A stretch of 64,000 nucleotides of DNA from Bradyrhizobium sp. Leo170 (GCF_004296405.1 NZ_PSRR01000003.1:1-64000), one strand, 5' to 3'; shown: positions 8,362-17,351, numbered from the stretch's first letter. Translations and numbers: made by a program. The notes: generated from the letters alone by a model not told the origin.

Positions 8362-9729
8362 ATGTGGCAGAAACTTTCCTTGCGCGGGCGGATCAACCTG
8401 CTGCTGGCGCTCGTCCTCGCGCTCGGTCTCGCCATCAACATCGCCCGGCTCGTCGTCGAGGCCGGGCCCCGGGTCCAGGCCGAAGACCAGAGCGTCATTC
8501 GCCTGGCGCGGGAATTCGTCACCACGATCGTTGCCGGGTTGAACGAGGCGCCGGATCCCGATGCCCGGCTCGACCAGATCGTTCGCGATCTGAGCCGGCT
8601 GCGTCACGTCAGCATCGCGCGGCAGGATGGCGCGACCGCAAAGTCCGAGCAGGACGAGGCGATTGACAGCCGCGACGAAGCGCGATCGCCGCCGGCCTGG
8701 TTCGTCGCGCTCGTCCATCCGGAGACAACTTCCGTTAGCGTACCGATCTCGATCCGCGGAAAATCGGAATCGCTCGTGATCACATCGCATCCGAATGACG
8801 AGATGGCGGAGATCTGGGACGGCATCATCACCCAGCTCGCGGTCGGTTCCGCGATCGTCGTCGTGCTCTTCCTGATCATCAGGAGCGTTGTCGGCCGCGC
8901 GCTGGCGCCGCTCGAGTCGCTCTCGCAAGCCATGGCGAAGATCGAGGCCGGGCAATACGATGTTCGGGTGACGCCGGGTGGTGCGCCGGAACTGGCTGCG
9001 ATCTGCGCCAAGCTCAATCACCTCGCGGCCACGCTGGGCGAGGCGATCGAGGACAAGCGGCAGCTCGCCGAACGCGCGTTTTCGCTGCAGGACCGGGAGC
9101 GCAAGGAGATCGCGCGCGAACTGCACGACGAGCTCGGCCCGCATTTGTTCGCGTTGCGGGCGCATGCAAGTGCGTTGATGCGGCTACCTGATGCACGCGA
9201 GGCAAGTCCGGACCAGGTGCGAAAGCACGGCGGAGCGATGCTGGAGCAGGTCAATGCGCTGCAGCAGTTCACGCGCCGGATATTGGAGAAGCTACGGCCG
9301 GTCGGACTCGCCGAGCTCGGACTTCACGAGGCGCTTTCTGCCCTGTTCCGCCTGTGGAAGGAATCGCATCCGGAGGTGGTGATCGAAACCAGCATTTCGC
9401 CTGCACTTGGCGAGACCGGGGAGACCGCCGATCTCACGGTCTACCGCGTCGTCCAGGAGGCGCTAACGAATGCCTTCCGCCACGCTGGCGCGACCGCGGT
9501 CAAGGTCAGCGTCGAGCCGGCGGAGCAGCCGGACAGTCTGCGAGGAGATCGCGGCTGCGTGCGGGTGCGGGTCCGCGACAACGGACGCGGCTTGAGCGCC
9601 GATCACCAGTTCGGCTTCGGCCTGACCGGCATGCGCGAACGCCTGTTGGCATTGGGTGGCTCGCTGACGGTTTCGTCCGCTGATGGCGTGACGGTGGAAG
9701 CGCTGGTCCCTACGGGCGCGCGCTCCTAG
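8362..9729 (+). CDS. Membrane sensor histidine kinase (NarX/UhpB class, MoxY-like)
   Basis: The 455-residue kinase has TM1 at about residues 11-28, a periplasmic loop of about 125 residues of LapD/MoxY type, and TM2 at about 155-177. A HAMP segment (RALAPLESLSQAMAKIEAG) and a HisKA_3 dimerisation helix with His255 in ARELHDELGP follow. The C-terminal ATPase has an N-box EALTNAFRHAG and a G-box DNGRG / FGFGLTGMRERL. It is divergent from the LuxR-type regulator and should phosphorylate it. Given the cluster, the signal is probably an alcohol, its oxidation product or a lanthanide; the sequence does not say which. The stop codon lies inside a repeat arm. Confidence 0.88.
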   Translation: MWQKLSLRGRINLLLALVLALGLAINIARLVVEAGPRVQAEDQSVIRLAREFVTTIVAGLNEAPDPDARLDQIVRDLSRLRHVSIARQDGATAKSEQDEAIDSRDEARSPPAWFVALVHPETTSVSVPISIRGKSESLVITSHPNDEMAEIWDGIITQLAVGSAIVVVLFLIIRSVVGRALAPLESLSQAMAKIEAGQYDVRVTPGGAPELAAICAKLNHLAATLGEAIEDKRQLAERAFSLQDRERKEIARELHDELGPHLFALRAHASALMRLPDAREASPDQVRKHGGAMLEQVNALQQFTRRILEKLRPVGLAELGLHEALSALFRLWKESHPEVVIETSISPALGETGETADLTVYRVVQEALTNAFRHAGATAVKVSVEPAEQPDSLRGDRGCVRVRVRDNGRGLSADHQFGFGLTGMRERLLALGGSLTVSSADGVTVEALVPTGARS

Positions 9730-9826
9730 AGCGTGATGACTTTTCTTCGAATCGTCATCCCGCTCTAGCTCTTTGTTTGAGCATGATCTTTTTCGGAAAA
9801 CCGGTCTCCACTTTTCCGGATCATGC
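9727..9826. repeat. Composite dispersed repeat: 14-bp inverted repeat plus family A palindrome (copy 2)
   Basis: The first half has arms at 9727-9740 and 9754-9767 (one mismatch). The second half, 9781-9826, is the GCATGATC...GATCATGC palindrome also seen at 7491-7538. The kinase stop codon (9727-9729) forms the first bases of the element. It may also serve as a transcription end between the convergent kinase and rhodanese genes. Confidence 0.8.
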
Positions 9827-9827
9827 T

Positions 9828-11438
9828 CTACACGACGTGAAAGTTGGACACTGAATCGTTTGCGAGCTGGGCGACAAGGTGCAGTTCCCAATCGATATAG
9901 GCCTGCATTGCAGCCGCCGCATTGTCTGTTCCCTCATACGGGCGCTTGTAGACATCCTCAGGTTTCGAGATCCAGGAATGCCGGTCCCGCTCCAGCGGCT
10001 GATTGCTGCCGGTCCAGGCGCGCGTTCCGCCTTTCAGCACGACCACTTTGCGCTGGGTCGAGGCGGTCGCATCCGCAAGCGCGAACATCGCTTCGTCGCC
10101 GTCGGCGCTGGTGAGAACGATCGCTCTCTCCCCGGGCAGCCGCGGCAAATCCTCGCTGAAGCGCGAGGCCAGTACGAAATGTGCGCCAGGGATATGGCCC
10201 GCGGCATAGGCGGGGCTGCGCGCCAGATCGATGACGGTCCAGTTGTCGCGGTTTGCGATCAGCTCCGCCACGTCGATCGCGCCGCCGGAGGTTGGCGGCA
10301 CTGGACGGCGCGGTGGTCGAGTGCCGGCCTCGGTCGCCTCAATCACGTCCGGCCCGACGACGTGAGCCTCCCAGCCCATCTGGATCAACCAGGATGCGGC
10401 CATGCGGGCGCGAACGCCGTCGTCATCGAACAGCACGAGCCGCGATCCGCGTACGGCAATCCATTCATCCGTGGCCTGTACGAGCTGCCCTCCCGGTGCC
10501 GAGGCGAAGCCGGGCGGATGTCCGCGCTCGTATTCCTCAGGCGTCCGCACATCGAGCAAATAGAGCGTACGTTCATTTGCTTGCGCGAGAAAGCGATCGA
10601 ATGTGCTGCGGTCAAGCACCGGAACGCCGACGCGCTCCGCCCATTGCGCCGCGCTGGCTCGTGTCGCGGAATAAGTCGCTTCGGGGCGCTGAAGGAACCG
10701 GTCGGTCCGGCCTCGTTCGACCGCGTGCCCGGCCAAGGTCCAGCCGATCGTGCCGTTTCGCAGCGCGAAGATTTTGTTCGGGAGCCCCGCATTGATCAAC
10801 GACTGCGCGCCGATGATGCTGCGCGTCCGGCCGGCGCAATTGACGATGATGGTGGTGCCCGGCGCGGGCGCGATTTCCCTTGCGCGAAACGCGAGCTCAC
10901 CGCCGGGAACGCTGACGCCGCGCGGAATGCTCATGGTCCGGTATTCCTCGAACCGGCGGGCGTCGAGCACGACCAGATCGGGCTCCGTCTCGATCAGGGC
11001 CTTGACCTCGTTCGCCGACAGGGAAGGCGTGTGGCGGATCGCCTCGACCAGTTCGCCGAACGCCTTGCTCGGCACGTTGACGTCGCGAAAGACTTCACCG
11101 ACCGTCCGGTAGGCTCCCAGGCCGCCGTCGAGGATCGAGACATCGGTATAGCCGAGTGCCGAAATGCGTTTCGCCGCCCGCTCGGCATATCCTTCGCCGT
11201 CGTCGTACACGGCAATGGGGGCGCCGAGCCGGGGGATCAGATCGAGAACACGCAACTCGATCTGCGAAAGCGGCAGGGAGACGGCGAAGAAGGGATGCGC
11301 CAGCGAATAGGGGCCTTCCTCGCGCACGTCGAGCAGCGCCACCTCCTCGCCGGCCCGCCAGCGCCGGCGCAATTCCGTGGGCGTAACGAGTGGCGCGGCA
11401 TCGGACGGCTTCGGCTGGGTGCCGGGGATTGGCTTCAT
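9828..11438 (-). CDS. Four-domain rhodanese-like protein
   Basis: The 536-residue cytoplasmic protein is built of four rhodanese folds (about residues 15-115, 130-235, 250-345 and 365-465) and a helical tail. Only the second keeps a catalytic cysteine (Cys201 in the loop NCAGRTRS). The others have Asp or Ser in that place (YDDGEG, FDDDGV, TSADGD) and look structural or regulatory. The ATG at 11438 was chosen; an alternative at 11474 adds 12 residues and also lacks a good ribosome site. A 33-kb-long-style antisense extension past 11474 was ignored. It is divergent from the TonB receptor. Sulfur transfer is the family role; the acceptor is unknown. Confidence 0.8.
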   Translation of the reverse strand: MKPIPGTQPKPSDAAPLVTPTELRRRWRAGEEVALLDVREEGPYSLAHPFFAVSLPLSQIELRVLDLIPRLGAPIAVYDDGEGYAERAAKRISALGYTDVSILDGGLGAYRTVGEVFRDVNVPSKAFGELVEAIRHTPSLSANEVKALIETEPDLVVLDARRFEEYRTMSIPRGVSVPGGELAFRAREIAPAPGTTIIVNCAGRTRSIIGAQSLINAGLPNKIFALRNGTIGWTLAGHAVERGRTDRFLQRPEATYSATRASAAQWAERVGVPVLDRSTFDRFLAQANERTLYLLDVRTPEEYERGHPPGFASAPGGQLVQATDEWIAVRGSRLVLFDDDGVRARMAASWLIQMGWEAHVVGPDVIEATEAGTRPPRRPVPPTSGGAIDVAELIANRDNWTVIDLARSPAYAAGHIPGAHFVLASRFSEDLPRLPGERAIVLTSADGDEAMFALADATASTQRKVVVLKGGTRAWTGSNQPLERDRHSWISKPEDVYKRPYEGTDNAAAAMQAYIDWELHLVAQLANDSVSNFHVV

Positions 11439-11634
11439 TGGTGCATCCAGAGAGGACTTCGAGAGGATCGGCATATAGCAGATATTGCCGATGGCCGATG
11501 GCGCCGGCCGAAGCGGGTCGGGAATTTTCCCGGAACTTTCGGGAACACTTGCAGGTAGCGGACTGCTCGTCCTGCACTCTAGTATCGCTCGAACCGGCGA
11601 CAACGGCCGGACGGTGGGTGGAACGGGTGGACAA

Positions 11635-14070
11635 ATGGGCGTGCGGGTGCTGCTTGTCGCATCGATTGCGGCAGGTGTTGTCGTTGTCGTCGGGAACGAA
11701 ACGGGATTCGCCCAGAGCGGGGGGCAGCAAGTCGAGACATTGCCGCCGGTGGAGGTGACGCCTGCGGACCGCGCCAGGCGCGGCCGTCCTCCGGCGGCTC
11801 CTGTACGCGCGCGGGCAAGATCGCCAAGAGTTGTGTATGTCCCGACCGCGCCGACGCCGACCTCGGATTCGGCCGCTGCGATCGAAGCGGACAAGATTCC
11901 TGCGGCGGTCAATGTCGTCGACACCAAGGAAATCCAACGAACCGATTCGCTCAATATCACAACTGCGCTCGACCAGCGCGTGCCGGGCATCATCGTCAAC
12001 GAGGTCGCCGGCAATCCCTTCCAGCCGGACGTCCAGTTCCGCGGCTTCGTGGCGTCTCCGGTGGCAGGCACGCCGCAGGGTCTTGCGGTCTACCAGAACG
12101 GGGTACGGGTCAATGAAGCCTTCGGTGACACGGTCAACTGGGACCTGATCCCGACCAGCGCGGTCAGGTCCATCGATGTCGTGACCAACAATCCGGCCTT
12201 CGGTCTCAACGCGCTGGGCGGCGCGGTCGTCGTACAGATGAAGGATGGTTTTTCCTATCAGGGCGCCGAGATCAACACCATGGGCGGCTCGTTCGGCCGC
12301 ATCCAGGGGGCGGCGCAATGGGGCAAGCAGATCGACAATTTTGCCGTCTATGGCGCGCTGGAAGGTCTGCACGACAACGGCTTTCGCAACTTCTCTCCTT
12401 CCGACGTCCGCCGCTTCTACGGCGATGTCGCCCACAAGAACGACGTCAGCGAATTCCATCTCAATATCGGCCTCGCCGATAACAAGTTCGGCGCGGCGGC
12501 AACGGTGCCGGTTGAATTGCTGCAGCGATATTGGGGTGCGACCTACACCACACCGCAAACCTCCACCAACAAGGTCGGCTACTTCAACCTGACGGGAAAG
12601 GTGGAGGCGACCCCGACCTGGACCATCGAGGGCGCCGCGCATCTGCGGTTCTACAAACAGAAGACGCAAGACGGCAACCCGACGGAGACGCAGCCCTGCG
12701 AGGCCGATGCCGGGCTACTGTGCTTCAACAGCGATGATGTTCCCGCGAACGGATTGAATGGCGCCCAGCTCGCCAATCCGTTTCCAGCGGGCGCGGTGCT
12801 TGGCGAGAACGACCGCACCACGACGAAGTCGACCACTGCCGGCATGCAACTGCAGGCGACGAACGCAGATCAACTCTTCGGCCATGACAACCGCTTCACG
12901 ATCGGTGCCAGCTTCGACACCAGCGTCACGAACTTCACCGCGAGTGCGGAGCTCGGCACCATCGGCCCGAACTACGTCGTCAGCGGCAGCGGCATCTTTC
13001 TCGGCCAGTCCGGCGATCCCGTCTCGATCGGCCCGGTCTCGCTGCGCACCACCAATCAATATACCGGCATCTATGCGCTCGACACCTTCGACGTGACGAA
13101 GGCATTCTCGATCACCGCGGGCGGCCGCTTCAACGATGCGCGCATCAGGCTTGAAGACCAGATCGGCACCGAGCTGAACGGCTACAGCACCTATGACCGC
13201 TTCAATCCGCTCATCGGCGGCACCTACAAGATCACGCCGGAGCTGACCGCCTATGCCGGCTATTCCGAAGCCAACCGCGCGCCGACACCGCTGGAGCTTG
13301 GCTGCGCCGATCCCGCGCGCCCCTGCATCGTCGGCGCCTTCCTGGTCTCCGATCCACCGCTGCAGCAGGTGGTGTCACGCACCGTCGAGGCCGGCCTGCG
13401 CGGCACCAAGGAATTGAACATCGGCACGCTCTCCTGGAAGGTCGGCGGCTTCCGCACCACCAACAACGACGACATTCTCGCGATCCCGAGCCCGGTGATA
13501 CAGGGCTTCGGCTACTTCCAGAACGTCGGCTCGACGCGGCGCCAGGGCGTCGAGGCCGAGATCCAGGTGAAATCATCCGCACTGCAGATGTATGCGAGCT
13601 ATGCCTTCGTCGACGCCCGCTTCCTGGACGCGCTGCAGATCGGCTCCAATAGCCCCTTCGCCGATGAAAACGGCAACGTCCAGATCCTGCCCGGCAACCA
13701 GGTTCCCGCAGTTCCCCGCCATCGCATCAAGGCCGGCTTCGACTATGCGCTCACTGATCAGTTCAAGGTCGGCGCCGACGCGATCTACGTCAGTGGCCAG
13801 TATTTTGTCGGCGACGACTCCAACCAAGCGCCGAAGCTCGCGTCGTACGCTGTGTTCAATGCCCACGCCTCCTACCAGCTCACTAAGAACGTCCAGATCT
13901 ATGGCCGCATCGATAATCTGCTCGACAGCCGCTATGCGACCTACGGCACCTTCTTCCAGACCGACAATGTGCCCAATTTCGCCGCTGGCGGCGTAGCGTT
14001 TACGGATCCAGCCTCGGTCAGCCCGGCGCGTCCGCGCGCCTTCTATGCGGGAATGCGGGCGACGTTCTAA
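11635..14070 (+). CDS. TonB-dependent outer-membrane receptor, LutH-like
   Basis: The 811-residue receptor starts at the ATG at 11635, which opens a signal peptide (MGVRVLLVASIAAGVVVVV) ending at FAQ. A TonB-box-like segment ETLPPVEVT is followed by a proline/arginine linker, a plug domain (about 85-230, with VPGIIVNEVAGNP and FGLNALGGAVVVQMKDG) and a beta-barrel ending in aromatic Phe (AGMRATF). It sits within 10 kb of a ped/lut-like ABC operon, and the lut cluster of Methylorubrum also carries a TonB receptor for lanthanide uptake. The ligand is therefore inferred to be a lanthanide chelate. Another siderophore or cobalamin-like ligand is possible. Confidence 0.82.
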   Translation: MGVRVLLVASIAAGVVVVVGNETGFAQSGGQQVETLPPVEVTPADRARRGRPPAAPVRARARSPRVVYVPTAPTPTSDSAAAIEADKIPAAVNVVDTKEIQRTDSLNITTALDQRVPGIIVNEVAGNPFQPDVQFRGFVASPVAGTPQGLAVYQNGVRVNEAFGDTVNWDLIPTSAVRSIDVVTNNPAFGLNALGGAVVVQMKDGFSYQGAEINTMGGSFGRIQGAAQWGKQIDNFAVYGALEGLHDNGFRNFSPSDVRRFYGDVAHKNDVSEFHLNIGLADNKFGAAATVPVELLQRYWGATYTTPQTSTNKVGYFNLTGKVEATPTWTIEGAAHLRFYKQKTQDGNPTETQPCEADAGLLCFNSDDVPANGLNGAQLANPFPAGAVLGENDRTTTKSTTAGMQLQATNADQLFGHDNRFTIGASFDTSVTNFTASAELGTIGPNYVVSGSGIFLGQSGDPVSIGPVSLRTTNQYTGIYALDTFDVTKAFSITAGGRFNDARIRLEDQIGTELNGYSTYDRFNPLIGGTYKITPELTAYAGYSEANRAPTPLELGCADPARPCIVGAFLVSDPPLQQVVSRTVEAGLRGTKELNIGTLSWKVGGFRTTNNDDILAIPSPVIQGFGYFQNVGSTRRQGVEAEIQVKSSALQMYASYAFVDARFLDALQIGSNSPFADENGNVQILPGNQVPAVPRHRIKAGFDYALTDQFKVGADAIYVSGQYFVGDDSNQAPKLASYAVFNAHASYQLTKNVQIYGRIDNLLDSRYATYGTFFQTDNVPNFAAGGVAFTDPASVSPARPRAFYAGMRATF

Positions 14071-14441
14071 CCCCAATACCTGCAGGCCACCCAACCAAGG
14101 GCAAGCGCCGCACTGACCCAGACGAGGATGATGACGGCCATCGCGGTGCGGCTGGCCGGAGGCGAGGCTTCGCTCGCTTTGTCGCGGCACTCGACCATGA
14201 TCTCCTTCGGAACCAGCGAGATCACGAGCCAGATGCCGAGCGGCACCAGCACGAGATCGTCGAGATAGCCGATTACCGGAATGAAGTCGGGAATGAGGTC
14301 GATGGGCGAGAGCGCATATCCGGCGACCGCAACGGCAAGCAGCTTCGCATACCACGGCACCCGCGGGTCGCGGGCGGCGAGATAGACGGCGCGGCTGTCG
14401 CGCTTGAGCGTGCGCGCCCAGGTCTTGATACGGTCGAGCAT
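14067..14441 (-). CDS. YkvA/DUF1232 membrane protein
   Basis: The 124-residue product has the DUF1232 core (YAKLLAVAVAGYALSPIDLIPDFIP, split here only to name it by its SPIDLIPDFIP signature) followed by a second hydrophobic helix near residues 85-100 and a third at the C-terminus. Function is unknown; family members are small inner-membrane proteins. The stop overlaps the end of the convergent TonB receptor by four bases, so the two share a terminator region. The start at 14441 is an ATG with MLDRIKTWARTL. Confidence 0.75.
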   Translation of the reverse strand: MLDRIKTWARTLKRDSRAVYLAARDPRVPWYAKLLAVAVAGYALSPIDLIPDFIPVIGYLDDLVLVPLGIWLVISLVPKEIMVECRDKASEASPPASRTAMAVIILVWVSAALALGWVACRYWG

Positions 14442-14514
14442 AGGGCCCCGCGGCGGAGTTCGCCGGCACCACCAGCATCGCCAGCATCGCTTGGCGATGC
14501 GGCACCTCGCGCCA

Positions 14515-14889
14515 CTAGAGATGGATCACCCCGCGCCGCGCCGCATGCGCCACCGCATCGGTGCGGCCGGTGGCATCGAGCTTGTCGAGCAACGAGCTGA
14601 CGTGGAATTTGGCGGTGTGCACGGAGATCCCGAGCTGCCGCGCAATCGCCTTGTTCGAGGCGCCCTCGGCCATCAGCGCCAGCACGTCGCGCTCGCGCGG
14701 CGTCAGCTCGATCTCGGATCGTTCGCTCGCAGGCTGATCCCGCGAGACCAGCGCGAGGCTCGCCGCTTCGCCCGGCGCGGCAAGGCGCAAGCCTGCGACG
14801 CCGCCGAGCAGCGACGCGAGCCGGTCCGCCAGCGCGGGATCGCCGACGTCGATGGCGATGACGAGGGGAGGCGAGGTCTGTTCGCTCAC
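14515..14889 (-). CDS. LuxR-type helix-turn-helix regulator without an intact receiver
   Basis: The 124-residue product has a C-terminal LuxR helix-turn-helix (LTPRERDVLALMAEGASNKA, then IARQLGISVHTAKFHVSSLL). The N-terminal 60 residues resemble the start of a receiver (VIAIDVGDPALADRLASLL) but lack the phospho-acceptor half, so it is unlikely to be phosphorylated. Its ATG overlaps the stop of the HtrA-like gene (ATGA), which suggests the two work together. The target genes are unknown. Confidence 0.8.
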   Translation of the reverse strand: MSEQTSPPLVIAIDVGDPALADRLASLLGGVAGLRLAAPGEAASLALVSRDQPASERSEIELTPRERDVLALMAEGASNKAIARQLGISVHTAKFHVSSLLDKLDATGRTDAVAHAARRGVIHL

Positions 14890-15755
14890 GTCTCCGGCCT
14901 TTCCCCGACCGTCAGCTTGACCCGCACCGGCTCGCCGCCACGCTGCACCGCGACGTCGACGGTGGCGCCGACGCTGTCGGGCCCGAGCGCCCTGAGCAGC
15001 GCCCGTACGCCGGAAATCTTCTCGTCGTTCCAGCCGACGATCACGTCGCCTTGCCGGATGCCGGCGGCCGCGGAGGGACCAGTCTTGTCGACGCTCATCA
15101 CCATCGCGCCGATGCCGTCGTCGAGCTTGACCGGCTGCAGGCCGAGCCCGAGATAGCCGCGCGCGATCCGGCCATGGGTCTCCAGCCGGCTCGCCACGCG
15201 CTCGATGGTCGCGGCCGGAATGACAAGAACGCGCCGCGCGCCGAGCACGGCCATGCCGATGGCATCGCCGGAGGCATTGAGCGCGAGCCCACCCTCGTGA
15301 CTGGGCCTCAGGCGAACGTCGAGCTCGATGCGCGCATCGATGTCGCCGCCGCGCAGGCTGCGCCAGGTGCCGCCGACCAGCGATATCAGGCCGAGCGCCG
15401 CCGCGGGCACGCCACGCTCAGCGGCGACGACCAACGCCAGCGATCCGAGCGCTGGCACCGCCGATGAAAGCTTGATCGACGCGACGTTGGAGGTCTCGAC
15501 CCGCAACAGCGCGACATCGGTGGTGTGATCGCGTCCCGCGATGGTCGCAGACCGCTCCGTTCCGTCGGCAAAGCGGACGATGACCTCGCCCTCTTCGGCC
15601 AGCGCCTCATCGGCGGTGACGACCAGACCCGCTTTCCAGACAAAGCCCGAGGCGCGCGAGCGGTGCGAGTGCACGGAGACGACTGCAGGTGCGGCGCGTG
15701 CGACGACGTCGGCCATCGCGCCGGAGAATGTGGCAAGCACTGAGGGATCGGACAT
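14886..15755 (-). CDS. HtrA-like trypsin-fold/PDZ protein with a degenerate catalytic triad
   Basis: The 289-residue product starts at the ATG at 15755 behind GGAG. It has an S1C protease-like fold (about 10-180) and a C-terminal PDZ domain (about 190-280, ARGYLGLGLQPVKL and GIRQGDVIVGWNDEKISG). The catalytic residues of DegP-type proteases are mostly gone. The His position reads VVTADEAL, and the nucleophile motif GNSGG reads SHEGG. Only the Asp of TTDVALLRV remains. No signal peptide is visible, so it is probably cytoplasmic. It may be a binding or scaffold protein for the co-transcribed LuxR regulator; that is inference. Confidence 0.78.
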   Translation of the reverse strand: MSDPSVLATFSGAMADVVARAAPAVVSVHSHRSRASGFVWKAGLVVTADEALAEEGEVIVRFADGTERSATIAGRDHTTDVALLRVETSNVASIKLSSAVPALGSLALVVAAERGVPAAALGLISLVGGTWRSLRGGDIDARIELDVRLRPSHEGGLALNASGDAIGMAVLGARRVLVIPAATIERVASRLETHGRIARGYLGLGLQPVKLDDGIGAMVMSVDKTGPSAAAGIRQGDVIVGWNDEKISGVRALLRALGPDSVGATVDVAVQRGGEPVRVKLTVGERPET

Positions 15756-15945
15756 GGCAAACTCCGTTGGCAAAACTCCGTTGGATTTTCCCCAATCTGG
15801 GCATGCTCCCGCGCCGTTGGAAACTGCCCGGGTGGGCAGGCGTGAACGGCCGCGCCAGAACGGTATCCTTCTTGCATCAGATGTGCATTGCGGCCCTCGA
15901 AACGAGGCCTGGCTTCCCGATTCTCCTTTCTGACTGGAATTCCCG

Positions 15946-17178
15946 ATGACTGACCTGCTGATCCGAAATGCCCGCTTGCTGCGACAGGGCGACGCGCTTG
16001 TGGACATCGCGATTTCGGATGGCGTCATTGCCGAGATCGCACCGCGCCTCGGCAGCGATGCCCGCCTGACGCTGGATGTCGGTGGAAACCTGGTCACGCC
16101 GCCTTACGTCAACGCGCATCTGCACCTCTGCAAAGTCTGGACGCTGCCGATGATGTCGGAAGCGGCGCTTGAGGCCTATCACGGCGGCGGCATGAGCGAG
16201 GCGGCGAAGGCGATCGATCTCGCCGCCGCGGTGAAGGAGAAATACGACGCGTCCTGGATCATTCCGAACGCCAGGCGTGCGGTCGCGCTGGCGGCGCTGC
16301 ATGGCAATTTGCATATCCGTGCGTTCGCCGATGTCGACACCAAGGCGCGGCTCGAGGGCGTCAAGGCGCTTGTGGCGGTCCGCGAGGAATTCCGTGGCAT
16401 TGTCGATCTCCAGGTCGTGGCGTTCGCGCAGGACGGGCTTGCGCGCGAGCCGGGTGCCGACCGATTGATGCGGGAGGCGATGGCGATGGGCGCCGACGTC
16501 GTCGGCGGCATTCCCTGGATCGAATCCAGCGCAGACGACATGCAGGCCCACATCGATTTCTGTTTCGATCTCGCCGCCGAGTTCAACGCTGATATTTCGA
16601 TGTTGCTGGACGATGTCGGCGATCCCAACATGAAGACGCTGGAAGCGATGGCGCGCCAGGCGATCGCGCGCGGCTATCAGGGACGCGCGCTGGCGCATCA
16701 TTGCCGGGCGATGGCGCTCTATCCAGAATCCTATTTCGGCGAATTGACTGAGCTGTTGCGGCAGGCGCGCGTCAGTATCGTTAGCGATCCCCACACCGGT
16801 CCATTGCACGCGCGGGTCAAGGAACTCTTGCAACAGGGCGTCAACGTCTGCCTCGGGCAGGACGATATCTCCGATGCCTACTATCCATTCGGCCGGAACA
16901 ACATGCCCGAAGTGGCGTTCCTCGCCGCGCATCTCCTGTGGATGACGAAGGAACAGGACATCGATACGCTCCATGACATGATCACGTCGCGCCCGGCAGC
17001 GGCGGTCAATCTGGCCAAGTATGGCATCGAGGCGGGCTACCCCGCCAACCTCGTCGTGCTTGATCATCCCGATGTCACGAATGTGCTTCGCTTTCACGCG
17101 CCTCCGGCCGCAGTCGTCAGCCACGGACGCATGATCGATCTCGCGTACATGCGCGATGTCGCACAGCTCACGAGATGA
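15946..17178 (+). CDS. Cytosine-deaminase-like amidohydrolase
   Basis: The 410-residue metal-dependent hydrolase belongs to the CodA/TrzA group. Metal ligands are visible in NAHLHLCK (HxH motif), in LAHHCRAM (later His) and in CLGQDDISD (Asp of the TIM barrel). The GIPWIE motif matches cytosine deaminases, where it lines the active site. Substrates in the family range from cytosine and isocytosine to other cyclic amidines, so the exact reaction is open. The gene stands alone, divergent from the HtrA-like gene, with 190 bases between. Confidence 0.8.
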   Translation: MTDLLIRNARLLRQGDALVDIAISDGVIAEIAPRLGSDARLTLDVGGNLVTPPYVNAHLHLCKVWTLPMMSEAALEAYHGGGMSEAAKAIDLAAAVKEKYDASWIIPNARRAVALAALHGNLHIRAFADVDTKARLEGVKALVAVREEFRGIVDLQVVAFAQDGLAREPGADRLMREAMAMGADVVGGIPWIESSADDMQAHIDFCFDLAAEFNADISMLLDDVGDPNMKTLEAMARQAIARGYQGRALAHHCRAMALYPESYFGELTELLRQARVSIVSDPHTGPLHARVKELLQQGVNVCLGQDDISDAYYPFGRNNMPEVAFLAAHLLWMTKEQDIDTLHDMITSRPAAAVNLAKYGIEAGYPANLVVLDHPDVTNVLRFHAPPAAVVSHGRMIDLAYMRDVAQLTR

Positions 17179-17205
17179 TGTTTCTCGATGCAATCGATGC
17201 TTGCA

Positions 17206-17238
17206 TTTTAAGAATCATTCTTGGAACGATTCTTGAAA
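17206..17238 (+). promoter_or_regulatory. Candidate iron-responsive operator upstream of the siderophore receptor
   Basis: AAGAATCATTCTT (17210-17222) is a perfect palindrome around one base, followed at once by a second ATTCTT-containing half site to about 17233. The block is AT-rich against a GC-rich background and lies about 130 bases upstream of the TonB receptor. It resembles the Irr/ICE and Fur-type boxes of rhizobia. Binding by Irr or Fur is inferred. Confidence 0.5.
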
Positions 17239-17351
17239 GTTATAGAGGTGTTCTATTGGCGGCGGCCTCCACTCCTCGCCTAAGCGTGATCGCGCTGGCG
17301 CGCCGTGCTCATTGCGGCGCGTAGGGGTCAAGCTGCAGTCGGGGTAGTGGA

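Noticed and set aside
8170-9165. Upstream extension of the LuxR-type response regulator
   Set aside because: The extension is antisense to the kinase gene; the receiver domain starts exactly at the ATG at 8169.
11475-12071. Upstream extension of the four-domain rhodanese
   Set aside because: It lies antisense to the start of the TonB receptor and is Pro/Thr/Ser-rich without domain content.
1-14070. PQQ alcohol dehydrogenase structural gene within the window
   Set aside because: No PQQ-binding eight-blade propeller enzyme was found. The propeller at 4246-5217 is a short YVTN protein and not a dehydrogenase.
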